Source: Pezicula radicicola (lineage: Eukaryota > Ascomycota > Leotiomycetes > Helotiales > Dermateaceae). From it: a stretch of 64,000 nt of DNA. This document shows, piece after piece, positions 13,060 through 25,446 of the stretch; the stretch's first letter is position 1, and the number at the start of each line of letters is the position of its first letter. The position numbers were made by a program, and so were the translations under genes. The notes under the pieces were generated by a model. It was not told the DNA's origin. It saw only the letters and a list, made by a program, of their open reading frames with translations, and did not search any database. Where the stretch lies: assembly GCA_003008705.1 (NCBI GenBank), contig PDUO01000016.1, forward strand, positions 993,975 through 1,057,974, given 5' to 3'.

Positions 13060-15629
13060 TCACACTCTCAATCCTTCATGAAAGACAACCGAAATTCTTC
13101 CATCGTCGGCTACGGAGTTAATCGTTCGTCTCTTATTCCCCTCGCTAGTCGCTTCATCTTGATGATTACTGATTGATATTGATTGCTGAGGCACAGCACA
13201 TCCATACGAAAGCGTAATCATCAAGAAAAAGCCAAGAAGATAAGAAAGTCGCTCTGAGGGATGAAGCAAAACTTACGTCGTCACGTCTAAGCCTTAAGTT
13301 CGGAGCAACAGTAAGCAGCATTGAAAAAAAGCCAAAACACGGAGGTACTGTGTATCAACTACTGTACCCCCCTTTTTAGTTTGAGGCTCTGCTGGTGGTG
13401 GTGAGCAAAAAAGGTCCAAGGTTGCGAAAAAGAAGACGCGTCGTTCGCAACTTCGTGGACTTCATGGAACTCCACTATGGCACGATTGAGTCCGCTCAAA
13501 TTTCGAGTTTCGAAGTTCCGAACCTTCGGCTGTGCCTCTTTTGTTCTCCATACCTCCCTCCGTATCAAACTCCTGCTCCGTACTTCGGCAAAGATACCGT
13601 GGCTAGCTGATAATGTTCGTGGCGTTCGTCTCGAGAGTTGTAAAAGGAAAAGAACTACAGTGTTGTAAGAGATCTTCAAGATCCTTACTGTCGATCATTT
13701 ATATTCGTATTTTGACAAATTATATCATTATGCTTCATCTTATCTCCTTGACAAACTAGCCAAATTGGAATCTAACGGCGGGAAGAAGATAGATGTTCTT
13801 GTCTATGATTATACTGGTACCATTTTTCCTATCTATCCCCATACTTTAGAAAACTGATCGTTCCAACCTTCTGGATCTTTCTCTTTAGAAGTCTTTTATC
13901 GCCCATGTAAATAGACTAGGATAAAGCAAATATGGTATTGTAGGTGACCTATAGTACTGGTAGTCACCAGATCTTCAAATACTACAATACAATACAATAC
14001 TGTATACAACTCTTAATGATTTCATACCTCCATTTCAAATGCAAAAAGATAAGACATATACTTACACAGATAAATGGAAGAATACATCCGTACGCCTGTA
14101 AAAAGCAACCCACCCAAAAATCAACCCAAAAATCCACAATCCATCACGCACAGTTCACAACATGTCCTCATTCCACCATTCTTTTATAAAAAGGTCCTTC
14201 GTTGGGCTCCTACTTCGCTGATCGGGGGCCGAAGGGCGAACCCTAAACTCCACGCGGCCCAAAACAACCTTGGAAGGAGGCGGCAGGCCTATCTATCATA
14301 GACGGGGTCCTGGCACGGATGACATAATTTCCAACAGATGAAATACTTTTTCGTAGATCGTCTGTGGTTTTTAAGTTACTGTATCTTTATTGGTTAGATT
14401 ATTGTATACGAAGTAAATATCTCCTAAAACTCTTAGGTATCTACGTGCACATTACGGAGGTAGTGTAATTATCTCCACCAAAACTCCATAAAGGGCTCCA
14501 CTTCCTTTACGTATCAACCCTTATTCCCGGTCCCGCCCACTATTAAACTCCCTGTCCTCCGTAAATCTTTCGGGCTACTTTCAAAAGTAATTTATACGGA
14601 GCATATACCGAGGAAGAAAATACACTTCGCAACACCCCTACCACCCCCACTTTATTCCGTAACTCAATCCATTTACCGTACCCACTACAAGTAGGTAGGT
14701 AAGAGCTTACTAAATGCCAAGAGACGTACTTCGTACGTACGTACAGTAGTAGCATATTCCAACCTAACCACCCAACCACCACTGTACAGTAGAACCCAAC
14801 GAAAGAATTAAGACGAACACATGTTCTTCCTCATCTCTCAAACCCCTAAAAAAGAAAAAAGGTTAGAATCTTCCAATAATAAACAATGAAATGCAATGTA
14901 ACCTAACAAAAATAATGCATATCATATCATATCAGACCATTTATATTTCATTCCCAATCTACGGTACTTTAAAATACGGTAAATGGTAGCCACATAAGCA
15001 AGCATCTTTTTCAAAGTGCTGACTGCATTTGGCTTGCATTGCATCTCACTACACTACACCACAGTAATAAGTTTAGAAAAAAATCCAACCAAACGGAACA
15101 CATCCATGAATTCCCCAACTACCAAAAGATGTTTAATAAAGAGCTTTTTTCTGTTCGGGAGTCTCGGAGAGCAAAAGCACGTAAAACAACTCGTATCAAA
15201 AACCACTACTACCGTACACATCAAGTTGATAGCCTTTTCCCTGTGAGACAAAAAAGTCTTAAGAGAAGAATCTTTATGTTTCAAGTATCATGTATTGAAC
15301 TGTATTGTAACTATACTATAAGAAGTACCGAGTTTAAATGGGTCGGTTTTACCAAAATTCAAAGAAGGAAGGAAGGAAGTATATTGTGTGGAGGTATGTA
15401 TGATGTATCATACCGGTACAGGGCACTATGCATGCAAGCCCGACCACCCGACCACCCGATCTCCCCGACCTGGCTGGCAATTGTCGCAAGTCCGGTCCTA
15501 GTACTCCGTATGTACAGTAGTAGTCTGGTAATTGTGATGTTTGTCGGAGAAAGTGAAGATCAAAATTTGTTTTAACTTTGTATACTCGTTAGACACCACG
15601 TGATGCTTTTCCGACTACTCCCGTCGTAA
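13060..15629. other. Gene-poor block with short repeats
   Basis: Open frames at 13060-13269 and 13359-13679 (both minus) lack supporting features; the former has a hydrophobic segment resembling a signal peptide. AATAC tandem units lie at 13981-14000, ATATC at 14921-14930, and GTACGTACGTAC at about 14730. TACGGAG/CTCCGTA words recur throughout. Confidence 0.45.
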
Positions 15630-15990
15630 GTGTAGGCTTTTATTTTTTTTATTTTTTTCCACGCTAACACTAGGAGGGTTGGTTTAGGTAATACGATAGT
15701 AATACGTTTTTTTTTTATTAAATAGAAGGGGTCGAATTATTAAGCGAGGATTAGAATACATAGATTTATAATCCTATTGTTAGTCGTATATCTTAATGTG
15801 TACCTTAGTAAATTATCTTGTTTCTCCTAAAGATTACATATAAAGCTTAAATGAGTATACATGATTTTTTTTGCTTAATTTTATCTATTATTGTTAGAAG
15901 GTTGTATATCGTATTGCTGTTGTGATCGTATTGCCTAAACCAACACCCCTAGTGTTGGCGAAAACAAAAAGAAAAATTAAAACCCAAGCG
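15630..15990. mobile_element. MITE-like element with imperfect terminal inverted repeats
   Basis: The left arm (about 15630-15712) contains CTAACACTAGGAGGGTTGGT and then TTTAGGTAATACGA. The right arm (about 15905-15990), read on the minus strand, contains CCAACACTAGGGGTGTTGGT and then TTTAGGCAATACGA. T-rich outer flanks also match. About 360 bp lie end to end, with no coding capacity. Outer boundaries and target duplication could not be fixed by eye. Confidence 0.55.
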
Positions 15991-18900
15991 TTTCTCTCGG
16001 ATATCGCACGGTCGCCAACGAGGTACCCTTTTACCTCCGTAGTTTTACCTACTGTACCTAGGTACCGGCCGAAGCCGGGATCGAAATAGGAGCGTCGCAT
16101 CGCGACGGGCCGCTTTCGCTTGTACAGTACAGTACAGTACCTGTACTCCGTACTTGTTGGTGTAAGGATATTATTTGTGGCTTTTATGTTTTTTTTAGCT
16201 CCGAGATTCTTCCCTTTAGATTTGCTTCCGCCTCTTACTTCATAGAGCGGCAGATTTCCGCTTTTTAAGATGGGCATCATCTTTTTTCGAGGAGGAGAAT
16301 TACTTGTAGAAGGTTACTCCGCCTTTTAGTACGGAGATACATTGTTACAGTATGAATCAGATTGAGATGCTCGGTGATAAAGACCTAAAGGCTTCAAATA
16401 CTCCGGAGGCCCTATATGCAACCTCGGCGAGTGAGCAAAACTAAGAGCAAATCAACACTACTGCAATAATAAACCCCATACTCTCCATAACCATAAATAA
16501 ATAAAATCTCCTAATAAAAGAACCTGGCCCCCATTCAAAATAGTCATGGAAGGGAAACCCCTGCGACGACTCGGCGAGAGAGAGACAAAATCTAGGAGAT
16601 TTTCCAGGGTGGAGAGGCGGATGTTTCGATGAGTTTATCTAAGCTTTTGTTTGGTTGATTTTGGGGAGTGCGGTGTACTCTGTCTAGGATCAAGGGCTTT
16701 AATGGTTCAACAAGAGCCAGTTTCTTTTGAGGGTTGTTTCTCGGGGTTTGGGAGATTTCGACACTACTGCCGCGCACTTGCATCAGTGTGCATCATTTGG
16801 TGGTTGCCATCGTCGCCCATCGTAAGATGTTGAGATGGGTAGATGGGGTTCAAGGTGAGTCTGCCTTGGAAAAGACTTGGAAAACAAGATGGTGGCGTCG
16901 TAACCCGCTGTTCGGACCCCAACGTTCCTGGATCCGAAATCCCATATTGTTGTTGTATTGTCACATTTCAGCCGAGACGGGTAAAGTGGTAGTAGTGGTG
17001 GCGTGTGGTACAGACAAGTACCGTACATGATCTAGAATAAAATCTTGTGCTTCCTTGCTACCGTACTGGAGTAAACTTTGAAGAGAGATCTCGTCCGTCT
17101 AAAATGGCATGCTGCTTAAATTTGCACAGTTCATGTGCCGCGTACACAAGCATCACCACGACTCGACATTAATTGAGGGCGCCATGATTGGGTACAACTC
17201 AGCACGCAGCACGCAGCACGCAGCACGCAGCACGCAGCACTTGGACAAGGGGCAGGCAAGCCAGGCCAGGCGCATCGGACTATTGTCCCAAAGAAAAATA
17301 GTGGTGGACCGTCTTGCTGGGTGCGGCCTGGGATCCGATCCCGTGCTACTCCTTTGTATGTCTCATCCACCCAAAAGCCAAAATCCTGTCCCTAATCCTG
17401 GTCCTGGTCCTGGCCCTGGCCCTGGCACGGACTGCAACTCCTCTCTCCAGGCCTCCTCCACCTCCTCCTCCTCCACTACTGTGTACCTACTTACTGTACT
17501 GTCTTGCTCCTCTAACCTCGCCAACTTCCAAGGCTCCAGAGAATGCCCTGTGCAAACCTCGCCTGTTGAGATCATAATCTCTTTCTATAAGATTATCCTG
17601 GACCCAAAGGTTAACATCATATCATATCAGAAATCATATTGAAATTTGGGATGAGATGCGCTGCTGCTTTGCGCTGAGATGTGTTTTGAACTGCGACCTT
17701 TGCAACGAAATAATGTTTCGTGATGCTTGAAGCCTTGAATGAAGGGAAAAACCAGCAGAACTCGACATTCAGACATGTGCCAATGGGGCAAGCAGCACTC
17801 GCGCACTCGGGTAACTGCTTCCAGCAAATGCGCCTTGCCGGTTTGTTTCTGTGAAAGAGGGCAACGCGTGGCGGCCACGATACAAATTCAATAATATATA
17901 CATTTCTGAACTCAGTAATTGCACCACACTCGCGTGAACTGCGTGGCGGAGTAATGTTTTGATGAAAACGTGTTGAAGTAAGAATCCCGCTGCTCTGGAA
18001 TATGGGAAGCGAGCTAGAAGTAGCTGATTCCAAAGATGCAAATGTTGGGAAGCGAGCATGAACTGAAGCAAGGAGGCGATGGTCATTGTACGTAGTATTG
18101 GAGATCTTGGGTGTGTACTCCGTTATCTAGAGTTTCATTCACTTCTTCTTGCAGTGCTGAGTGGGAGAACGTGCGGAGAGCATCCTCATCAAGAAGCTCC
18201 TGCGCCGGGAAAGTGTGATGCAGGTTTCTGCAAAGCCATCACGACGTCGTGTCTTTTTGTGGCCGTCATGCAAGTGTGTTTTCAAGTCAGGAGAAAGCAA
18301 GCCGGTACCGGTAATTCGTGTGAGAGAGAGAAGAAGACCTGACGGAATCGGAATCGTCCGCTTCCAAATTCCAACAGGCCATCATCATGTCTTGTTAGGG
18401 TTATTTCTTTCCACATGGACAGTGATTTCTTGCGAGATGCATTCGTTGTCACGCCGTCCTTGTGGCGTCTCCGTATCATACGGTTTAGTGAGAGATGGCC
18501 CTTCGTACAAGACGAGGATATAGCAGTCTATCATTATTATCTATCATTATATTACCGAGCTACTCCGCATTCAGACAGCTGTGACCCAACGCGGGCGACG
18601 GCATGATTGGCCACGAGTCTGTACAGGTAATTATTAAGTGAGCACCGCAGCAAATGCAATAATTGGGTGGGCCTCGGTTCCAGTTACGTGTCCAGGGATT
18701 TCTAGTGCGCACGAAAGCCCAAAGCTTCCTGTTCTGGGACCGGCCGCAGTAGCCTGTGGGGCGAAGTTCCAATGGAAAAAGCGCAGGAAGCTAAAAAAGA
18801 GCCTGGACCCTCTGGTCTGGAGATTGGACCGGAGAAAGGGGACGAGCCTGTAAGAACCAGTCATCAGCGCTGGAGTGTCTCGCCTGCTGCAAGAAACGGT

Positions 18901-20659
18901 GCAGGGAGCTTGCTTGTCGCCCGTGGAACCCCGTTCCTTTTGGACTTTGCTGGCCCCTGGTCAACCCGGAGCTTGGGTTCTGGCGGGTCCGTCTGACGTT
19001 TTTTGTGCGCGCCCTCGCAGCCTGTCAGCTTGTGTCAGGCCAGCTTCCAGCTTCCAGCTTCCTTCGGTGCTTCCCACAGGGGGCTAGCACTGCAGCTCCA
19101 GGCCCCCCAATAGCCTGTAGATCTGTTGCAGCGTCCTGAAGCATCAGGAACCTGAAATACCTACGCAGTAAATTACCTAACTTGATCAATTGGCGCGCGC
19201 GCTGGATGAATGAATGAATGGATGAATGGTCGACGGGAAAGTTGGAAATGTTTTATTTGGAGGACACTGTGTACTCTGGTTTGGGCGTTGTGCATCGGTA
19301 TCTGAACGGACCGTAAACGCTGTATGTACGAGTACAGTGCCTTTTTGTACAGTCCTTGTATGTAGCAGATCAGGCCATTTCCCCTCGTTCCATGACTCTC
19401 ATTATTCCCTCCCCTCCTCTCCCTTCCTAAGCAAGCGCAGGGTCTTGTTTATTAGTTGTATTACCAAGACAGTTTCCAAGTTTACTCTCTACTACTACTG
19501 CAGACACGCTCTCCTCAATTTGTCTATCCTTTTTTTTTTCCTTTCTTTCTCTTGTCGACGACGTTGCTTTGCATCGCAACCCAACGATTCGATACGATAC
19601 AGTACACACGCACAGCTTTTCCCACTGATCACAGTCTTTCCCTTCCCTTCGTGCTGCATAACGTGGGCTGCTGCCAGCGTGCCAGTGTTGCCCTTTGGGT
19701 CGTCTCCCCCGCTGCAGGTTGCGTTTTGATTGCCCGGCTGGATTCCCACTCTAAGAAAGCCTGCGCAGCACTAGTCGGCGGTGACCCTCGAATTGATTCC
19801 GCCGAAGCACGAGAACCACTTTGCGCGGCCGTCGTCTCCTCTTCTTGCCCTTCACCTCACCACACCTAACCTCACCACACCTAACCTCACCTCACCTCTC
19901 TGTTCTCTCCCTCCATTCTATTCTATCTCTCTCTCATCTGGGCCCATCAAACGTCGACAACTCCATAAACAAAACAAACAAAATAGAACACAAAGCCCAT
20001 CGTCAGATCATATGGTATCATCGCCAATCTGCCCGTAGTTGTTCTAATATAGCACTCTCCTTGCTGCTATAGAAAGATTCGTATTGCGCCCGCTCCTCTG
20101 TCTTATCTTTCTCCAGCCAAGAGCTCACTCTCGTCCCGCCTGCTCGGCCACTCGTTCGCTAAAAATCTCTGGATCTCTCCCTGGTTCGTGCCTGTCTCTC
20201 TATCCTCTTCTTTCGCTTTATTATTCTTACAACTCGCCCCCGACCCAAGGCGCAGGATCTCATGGTCTGACGAGAAACTATACAGGTCGACTAATATACA
20301 TCCTTAAATTCCATCGACCATCATCCAGCACTCGAGTTGTCGCAACCTTTGGGAAATACATGGACAGGCCCGTTTTCGTCCGACACATCAGCACCGCAAG
20401 GTTGGTATAGTATATAATACTTCATCTCAAGGCAATCGCATATACTTCTACACCCTTATCGCAGGAGTCGGTCCGAACACCGAAGGAATCAATCGGGAAG
20501 AAAACAGGGCAATTTACAGGGAATAATTGTGTCGGAAAGGAAGGATATCTCAATCGAAAGGAAAGCTTATGGAAGGATAAAGCATCGCCGACTTGCAACC
20601 AAGGACCTTGAAATAACCCTACACCATCCAACCTTCGAACATATACGACCAGCGCAGCG
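15991..20659. other. Long GC-richer intergenic region upstream of the zinc-ribbon gene
   Basis: About 4.6 kb with many short open frames on both strands, none with a family signature. It holds several simple repeats: GTACA at 16122-16140, CAGCACG at 17200-17240, CCTGGY near 17395-17430, GAAT near 19208-19230 and CCTCACCACACCTAA near 19855-19900. A pyrimidine-rich tract covers about 19380-19960. This could be a large promoter/5' leader of the downstream gene or a non-coding transcript; nothing in the sequence decides. Confidence 0.45.
17200..17240. repeat. 7-bp tandem repeat (CAGCACG), about 5.9 copies
   Basis: Five perfect CAGCACG units followed by CAGCAC. A minisatellite-like tract in a non-coding region. 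Confidence 0.9.
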
Positions 20660-21795
20660 ATGAGCACTCCAGCGGGAACAGGACCACAGGTCCCAGCAGG
20701 GGACAAACCAAAGAGGGGATTGAGCAAATACGTAGCCAAGTTCAAGAGCGCGTTGAAGAGCGAGAGCGGATCCAAGCGATTGTCGTTGTCAGGTGCATCG
20801 AAGACACCAGCAGTCGCCGAAGCTGGACCAAGGTATGATTGTCCCCAAATTATTTCACGATTTATTCAATCCCTAACCTTGATAATCAAGCACGACGACA
20901 GCACCAGCTGTAAAACCTGCCCCCGAGACATCCTTACCACCAGGTGTCAAGACGTACTCACGAGCAGAACTCGATGCCGAGCGCGCGAAGAAGCTTGGAG
21001 AGCGGTTCAAGTTGAGCATCGAGCCTTATGAATGGAACATCACCCCCACCAAGGACATCCAAGTTCAACGCATCGAGAAGCCAATTCGGATGCGTGTTCA
21101 CAGAACCTGCCACAAGTGTGGGACATCTTTCGGAGCCAACAAGACATGCACCAGCTGTCAACACACGAGATGCACAAAGTGTCCTCGATACCCAGGCAAG
21201 AAGACCAAGAAGGCGGAGGAGGGTGCTACTGCAGGAGTTCCTGCTGGTGTGGGACCAATCGAAGTGGACGACTTCAAAGGCATGAAGCAGAAGTTGTTGT
21301 TGACCAAGCCGAGCAAGACTGGTGGACAACCTCTGGTCAGGAAGAAGCCAAAGCAGAGAGTGAGGAGAACTTGCCACGCCTGCTCAACCTTATTCCAGGC
21401 TGGCACTAAAGAGTGTTCCGGTTGTGGACACATTCGCTGCGAGGATTGTCCTCGAGATCCGTAAGTTATCCTGTAACATCCTATAATACGTGGTGTTGCC
21501 ATTATCACATTCTAACAATCTTTGTAGAGCAAAGAAGAACAAATATCCCGATGGCTACCCTGGCGACGAGCCCTCTCCCAACTCCACAAAGCCAAAGAAG
21601 TTTGTGTGTGACGATTGTCACAACCGGTTCGAAGTCCCGTACGATACCAACACAGACCAGCCACCCGAATGTGCCAGCTGTGGCCATCCCAAGACGTCGA
21701 AATTCAAACCTAAAAAGGTGATACCGGCGCCCGATCCTGAGGTGGTCAAACGTGTGCAGGAGAAACTAGCTGCCCTGAATATTTCATCCAAATAG
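20660..21795 (+). CDS. Zinc-ribbon protein with three CxxC modules
   Basis: Exons are 20660-20832, 20891-21460 and 21528-21795, 336 residues, phases consistent. The first intron has a CCTAACC branch site and must end in AAG to keep the frame; the second ends TTTGTAG. Residues 1-65 are basic and Ser-rich (KRGLSKYVAKFKSALKS). Three Cys modules follow. Modules one and two share the plan CHxC, about ten residues, CxxC, then HxRCxxCPR; module three is CDDC...CASCGH. Such clusters bind zinc structurally, and fungi have conserved uncharacterised proteins of this type. No enzyme motif is present. Function unknown; DNA, RNA or protein binding are all possible. The upstream intergenic region is unusually long. 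Confidence 0.85.
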
Positions 21796-23572
21796 CGTAC
21801 AGTCTTTTTGCATAATTCAACGACGGTATGAAGGCACATGAAAGAGAGCATCTTTGAAAAGAGAACGAGGATATAATTCAAAAATTATGGTGTTTTTGTT
21901 TTCGTGTGTTTTTTGATTGTTTGAAAGCGAAGGATATGAATATTTGTGGAGACTGATTTTGGGCAATTTGGAACACATGAATGGCGATGGTGGATAAAGA
22001 GGAGTAGCGTGCAGCAGGAGCAGATCTCTTTTGTTTGTTTTATCGAATTTTGGTCTATGCAGCATTATTTTTTCCCCTCTACAAATATTTTTTCGCTTCT
22101 CACATCTACTTCTGGAAGTGGGAGCGAATGTGCATTAGGGGGGGTGTTCGTGTTTTTATTCTAGTTTTGAGGCGTAGTGTAGCGTGCTAGTAGTTGTAGT
22201 TTGCATAGCATTCTCACGCATTCTGATACCGAGGAGATGCATAGTGGATATGCATGGTGGAATGGAATGAAAAGAGAATGGGATGAGATGTATTGTGGAA
22301 GGAAAAGTGGTGTGAGGGTGTGTGTTGGTTGTGTATATGATCGGGAAAGATGAAGAAGAACTGGCTGCTTTTTCTGGCTGCAATACCTATCCATGGATGC
22401 ATATACCCTGATATAATTGTTGTTTACGAGATGAGGAAGTGAGTGAGTGAGTGTGGTAGTGGAATGGAATATATGCATCGCACCTCAAGTTTATTACTTC
22501 GATCTATCATATCGCTTTACTGATTGATTTACGACTTTTTGTTTGATTGACCTTTGATATTTAAGTTTATGAATTGATGAATGGGGGGGTTTAATGATGT
22601 ATGTTTGTTTGTTTGATAGATCTGAGATAGAGAGAGAGAGATGAACATATGCATGCTATGGAAAAGAATCTTGGATTATTATCATTTAGGTAGGTGTTTA
22701 TGTGAACTATGGATTAAGTTAGGAGTGGATGAATTATTGGAGTTGTTATATGGGATGGAGTGGAGTCTTGTTGGGGATTATAACGGTCTTTTTATTTTAT
22801 ACAAGACATGTATTACGAGTTTTAAGGAGAATGTTAGGAAGGAAGGGAGGGATTGTAAGGAGCTAGCTGTAGGTAGATAGGTTATTTGATTTTGTGGCAT
22901 TTTGTGGGGGGGGTTTCTTAATTGGGTTGTTTTATGTTTTAGATGAAAGGGGATGATGATATGAAGTAAATGCTATTTTGAAGGTATAGTAATGTGCTAA
23001 GGAGTGTATTAATTGCTTTATTTTATGATCACTTGTTAATCTGTAGTGAATGACCTACTCTTACTGTGCTGATAAAAGGTACATAGATCGATTAAAAGAA
23101 GTCATTCAAATCATAGGAGTAATTTGGATTGAACGAGCTGCACACAAAATGAGTGTCTTAAGTTAAGTAAGTTACTTGGTCAAATTTATCCGTTGAATAG
23201 TTTTAAGTATAGTTCTTAATTTAAGAATGGTATTGTCTTCAAAATTGAAGATAATAAAGAGATATAGTGCATATGTAAGAAGACCACCTGGATACGATTT
23301 AAAATTGTGACGACCAAAGATTTTCTTCTTGTCTACAGACTTGCCTTTCTTTCACGAACAAATGCAGATTTGTAGAACAAAGAATTAAGCACAGCTCTTT
23401 CCACAAATGACTTCTTGAAGCGACCAAGTCAGAATTAAATACGACAAAGAAGTCATAATAAACAAAATTTAATTTCAAACTGCTCGTGGTACCAACGCAA
23501 TATGTATGATTTATTTTTCAATCTCGGCAACCCTGCCATTGTGTATAACTAGTAAACACAGTCATATTCACC
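21796..23572. other. Intergenic, simple-repeat-rich
   Basis: The 3' flank of the zinc-ribbon gene is followed by AT-rich DNA. Simple repeats include GAGT units at 22437-22455, GTTT near 22603-22616 and AG near 22628-22641. The open frames here lack features of real genes. Confidence 0.5.
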
Positions 23573-25446
23573 ATGGAACCTAGTAACAAGCGCCCAGCAG
23601 ATATACCAAATCCAATAAAGGCTCCAAACCAAACCAACAAGAAACAAAGAATAGAGACAGGTCACGATCTACGAAAAGCTCTCGGTATCCAATCTCTTCC
23701 TGGCGATTGGAACTTACGCCCACCTCCCGATCGAGGCTTCAGTGTCGCCAACCCAAACAAGAAAATCGGAAGAATATACCAAGATGCATGGCTAGGTTCA
23801 TCCTATAACTGGCCTATAAAATATTCTGGCTGGACACCGATCAAAGTATTAGGAATAGGTGGATATGGAATCTGTGGACTTTTCGAATACATACATACAT
23901 GCTCTCAAACTGGAGTAAATGAAAATAAATATGTGGTTGTGAAACAGGTTGGGTATAGTGAGAGTAGTGGGAAATCGAAGACTGCTAGTTTGGATGAGGA
24001 ATTTGTGTTTTTGAATACTATGAAGGATGTTGCAAATACGGATCATATTGTTAAGACGAGGAAAATGGTTAGTCATGGTAGAGGAAGTGGAACGAATCGG
24101 TTTTGGGATCCTGATCATTCGGATTTTCCTGTTGCTAGGTTGTATTTGGAGTTTTGTGATGAAGGGGATTTGCATGATCGGATTGCGAGGACAAGGACGT
24201 AGGGACTTTATATTCCTTGAACCCAACTAATTTGAAGTGATTGCTGACTTGAATTTGCTTCGAAGCGATCCGCCGCCTCCTGAAGAAGATGTCTGGAGAC
24301 TTTGGGAATGTCTTGCAAGGGGTCTGATGGTCCTTGAGAATGGTAGTGAGGATGAAGAATGGGGATGGGATATCCCTTCAGAAACGACTTATGGGAGACG
24401 AAGAGCGATTGCTCATTTTGATATTAAACCCCAAAATAGTATGTTACTATGTTGGCTTTAATAATGGCAATGAAAGGGTACTGATAGCCATAGTCTTTAT
24501 TGGGGGAGATTCTCGAACTCCTGGCAAGCATACGAACGTTGATATATACAAGGTATGTTTCAACCTTCATTAGAAAATAGGCTTTAAACCTTTGACTTAC
24601 ACTATACGGATATAGTTTGCCGACTTCGGACTCTCCATGAAGGTACCCATAGATAAAGCTGATCAGAAAGCCCAAGAATGGCTTAAGGAAGCAGGTTGGC
24701 GAGGAACTTACGGATGGGAAAGCCCTGTACGTACACATTTAAAAACACCCGGTACAGAGAAGACGACTCAAACCATAAACTAACTCAAACTTCAGGAGCA
24801 ATTATTTAAAAATCTCTACGGCTATCGTATCGGTACGCCAACCAATACATTCGCCGTCGCTAAATGCATTTACTCAGTAATTACGCGAGGAAATATATTC
24901 AACACGGCCAGACGATTCAAAGCACGTAGAATGGACGGTACAACCTTCTGGGCCTCAGGAGCCGATATAATAACAAGACAATTACCATACAGTGAAACAT
25001 TACTCGGTTTATTAATACGCTGCTTAGCACATGATCCAGATGAACGTCCTACAGCTAGACAATTACTAACAGAGATACAACATGCCGTTCAAGCATTCGA
25101 CGGATGGGCAACAAGTATGCCTTATGATTACGATCTGCAGACAAGACGGAGGGATCCACCAAGAACATTTATTATTTGGGATCGAGGTGTTATTGTTGAT
25201 TTTGGTATTGATCCTGTTGTTGAAACTGTGAGAGAAAAAAGACTTCCCGTGCCGAGTATTGCGCAGAATTTTCAGAATCTTTGGGTGAATCTTAGGGGGT
25301 TGGCGATTGGGACGACGGCTCAGAATAAAACTACGCCGGATCTTACGAAGGTAGATTTGGATCTTTCGATTAATATTCCTGGTGCTTTTCCTGCTACGGG
25401 GTCTCCTCTGGGGTTAGGTAATAATCGTTCGAATCGTAATCAGTAG
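23573..25446 (+). CDS. Protein-kinase-like protein, divergent catalytic loop
   Basis: Exons are 23573-24198, 24266-24438, 24494-24552, 24616-24726 and 24796-25446; all phases agree, 539 residues. Kinase-fold landmarks: glycine loop GIGGYG (94-99), VVVK with Lys124, Glu142/143 as the helix-C candidate, catalytic loop HFDIKPQN (259-266), DFG (289-291), SPE in place of APE (322-324) and the late-lobe DERPTARQ. The catalytic Asp, Lys and Asn are present, but the usual HRD Arg is Phe. The basic Asn/Lys-rich N terminus (residues 1-30) is likely disordered. Intron 1 must end in CGAAG to keep the frame; the other acceptors are TAG or CAG. It could be an active atypical kinase or a pseudokinase; substrates cannot be inferred. 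Confidence 0.82.

Noticed and set aside
13060..13269. 69-codon minus-strand frame with a hydrophobic, signal-peptide-like start
   Set aside because: Only one weak feature, no neighbouring support, no cysteine pattern and AT-rich context; likely chance.
13359..13679. 106-codon minus-strand frame
   Set aside because: No domain, and the opposite strand is equally open; no splice or start context to support it.
17109..17642. 177-codon plus-strand frame spanning tandem repeats
   Set aside because: The frame is kept open by the CAGCACG and CCTGGY repeats and encodes low-complexity sequence.
19226..19729. 167-codon plus-strand frame upstream of the zinc-ribbon gene
   Set aside because: Ser/Phe/Leu-rich translation of a pyrimidine tract, no motif, overlapped by equally long frames.
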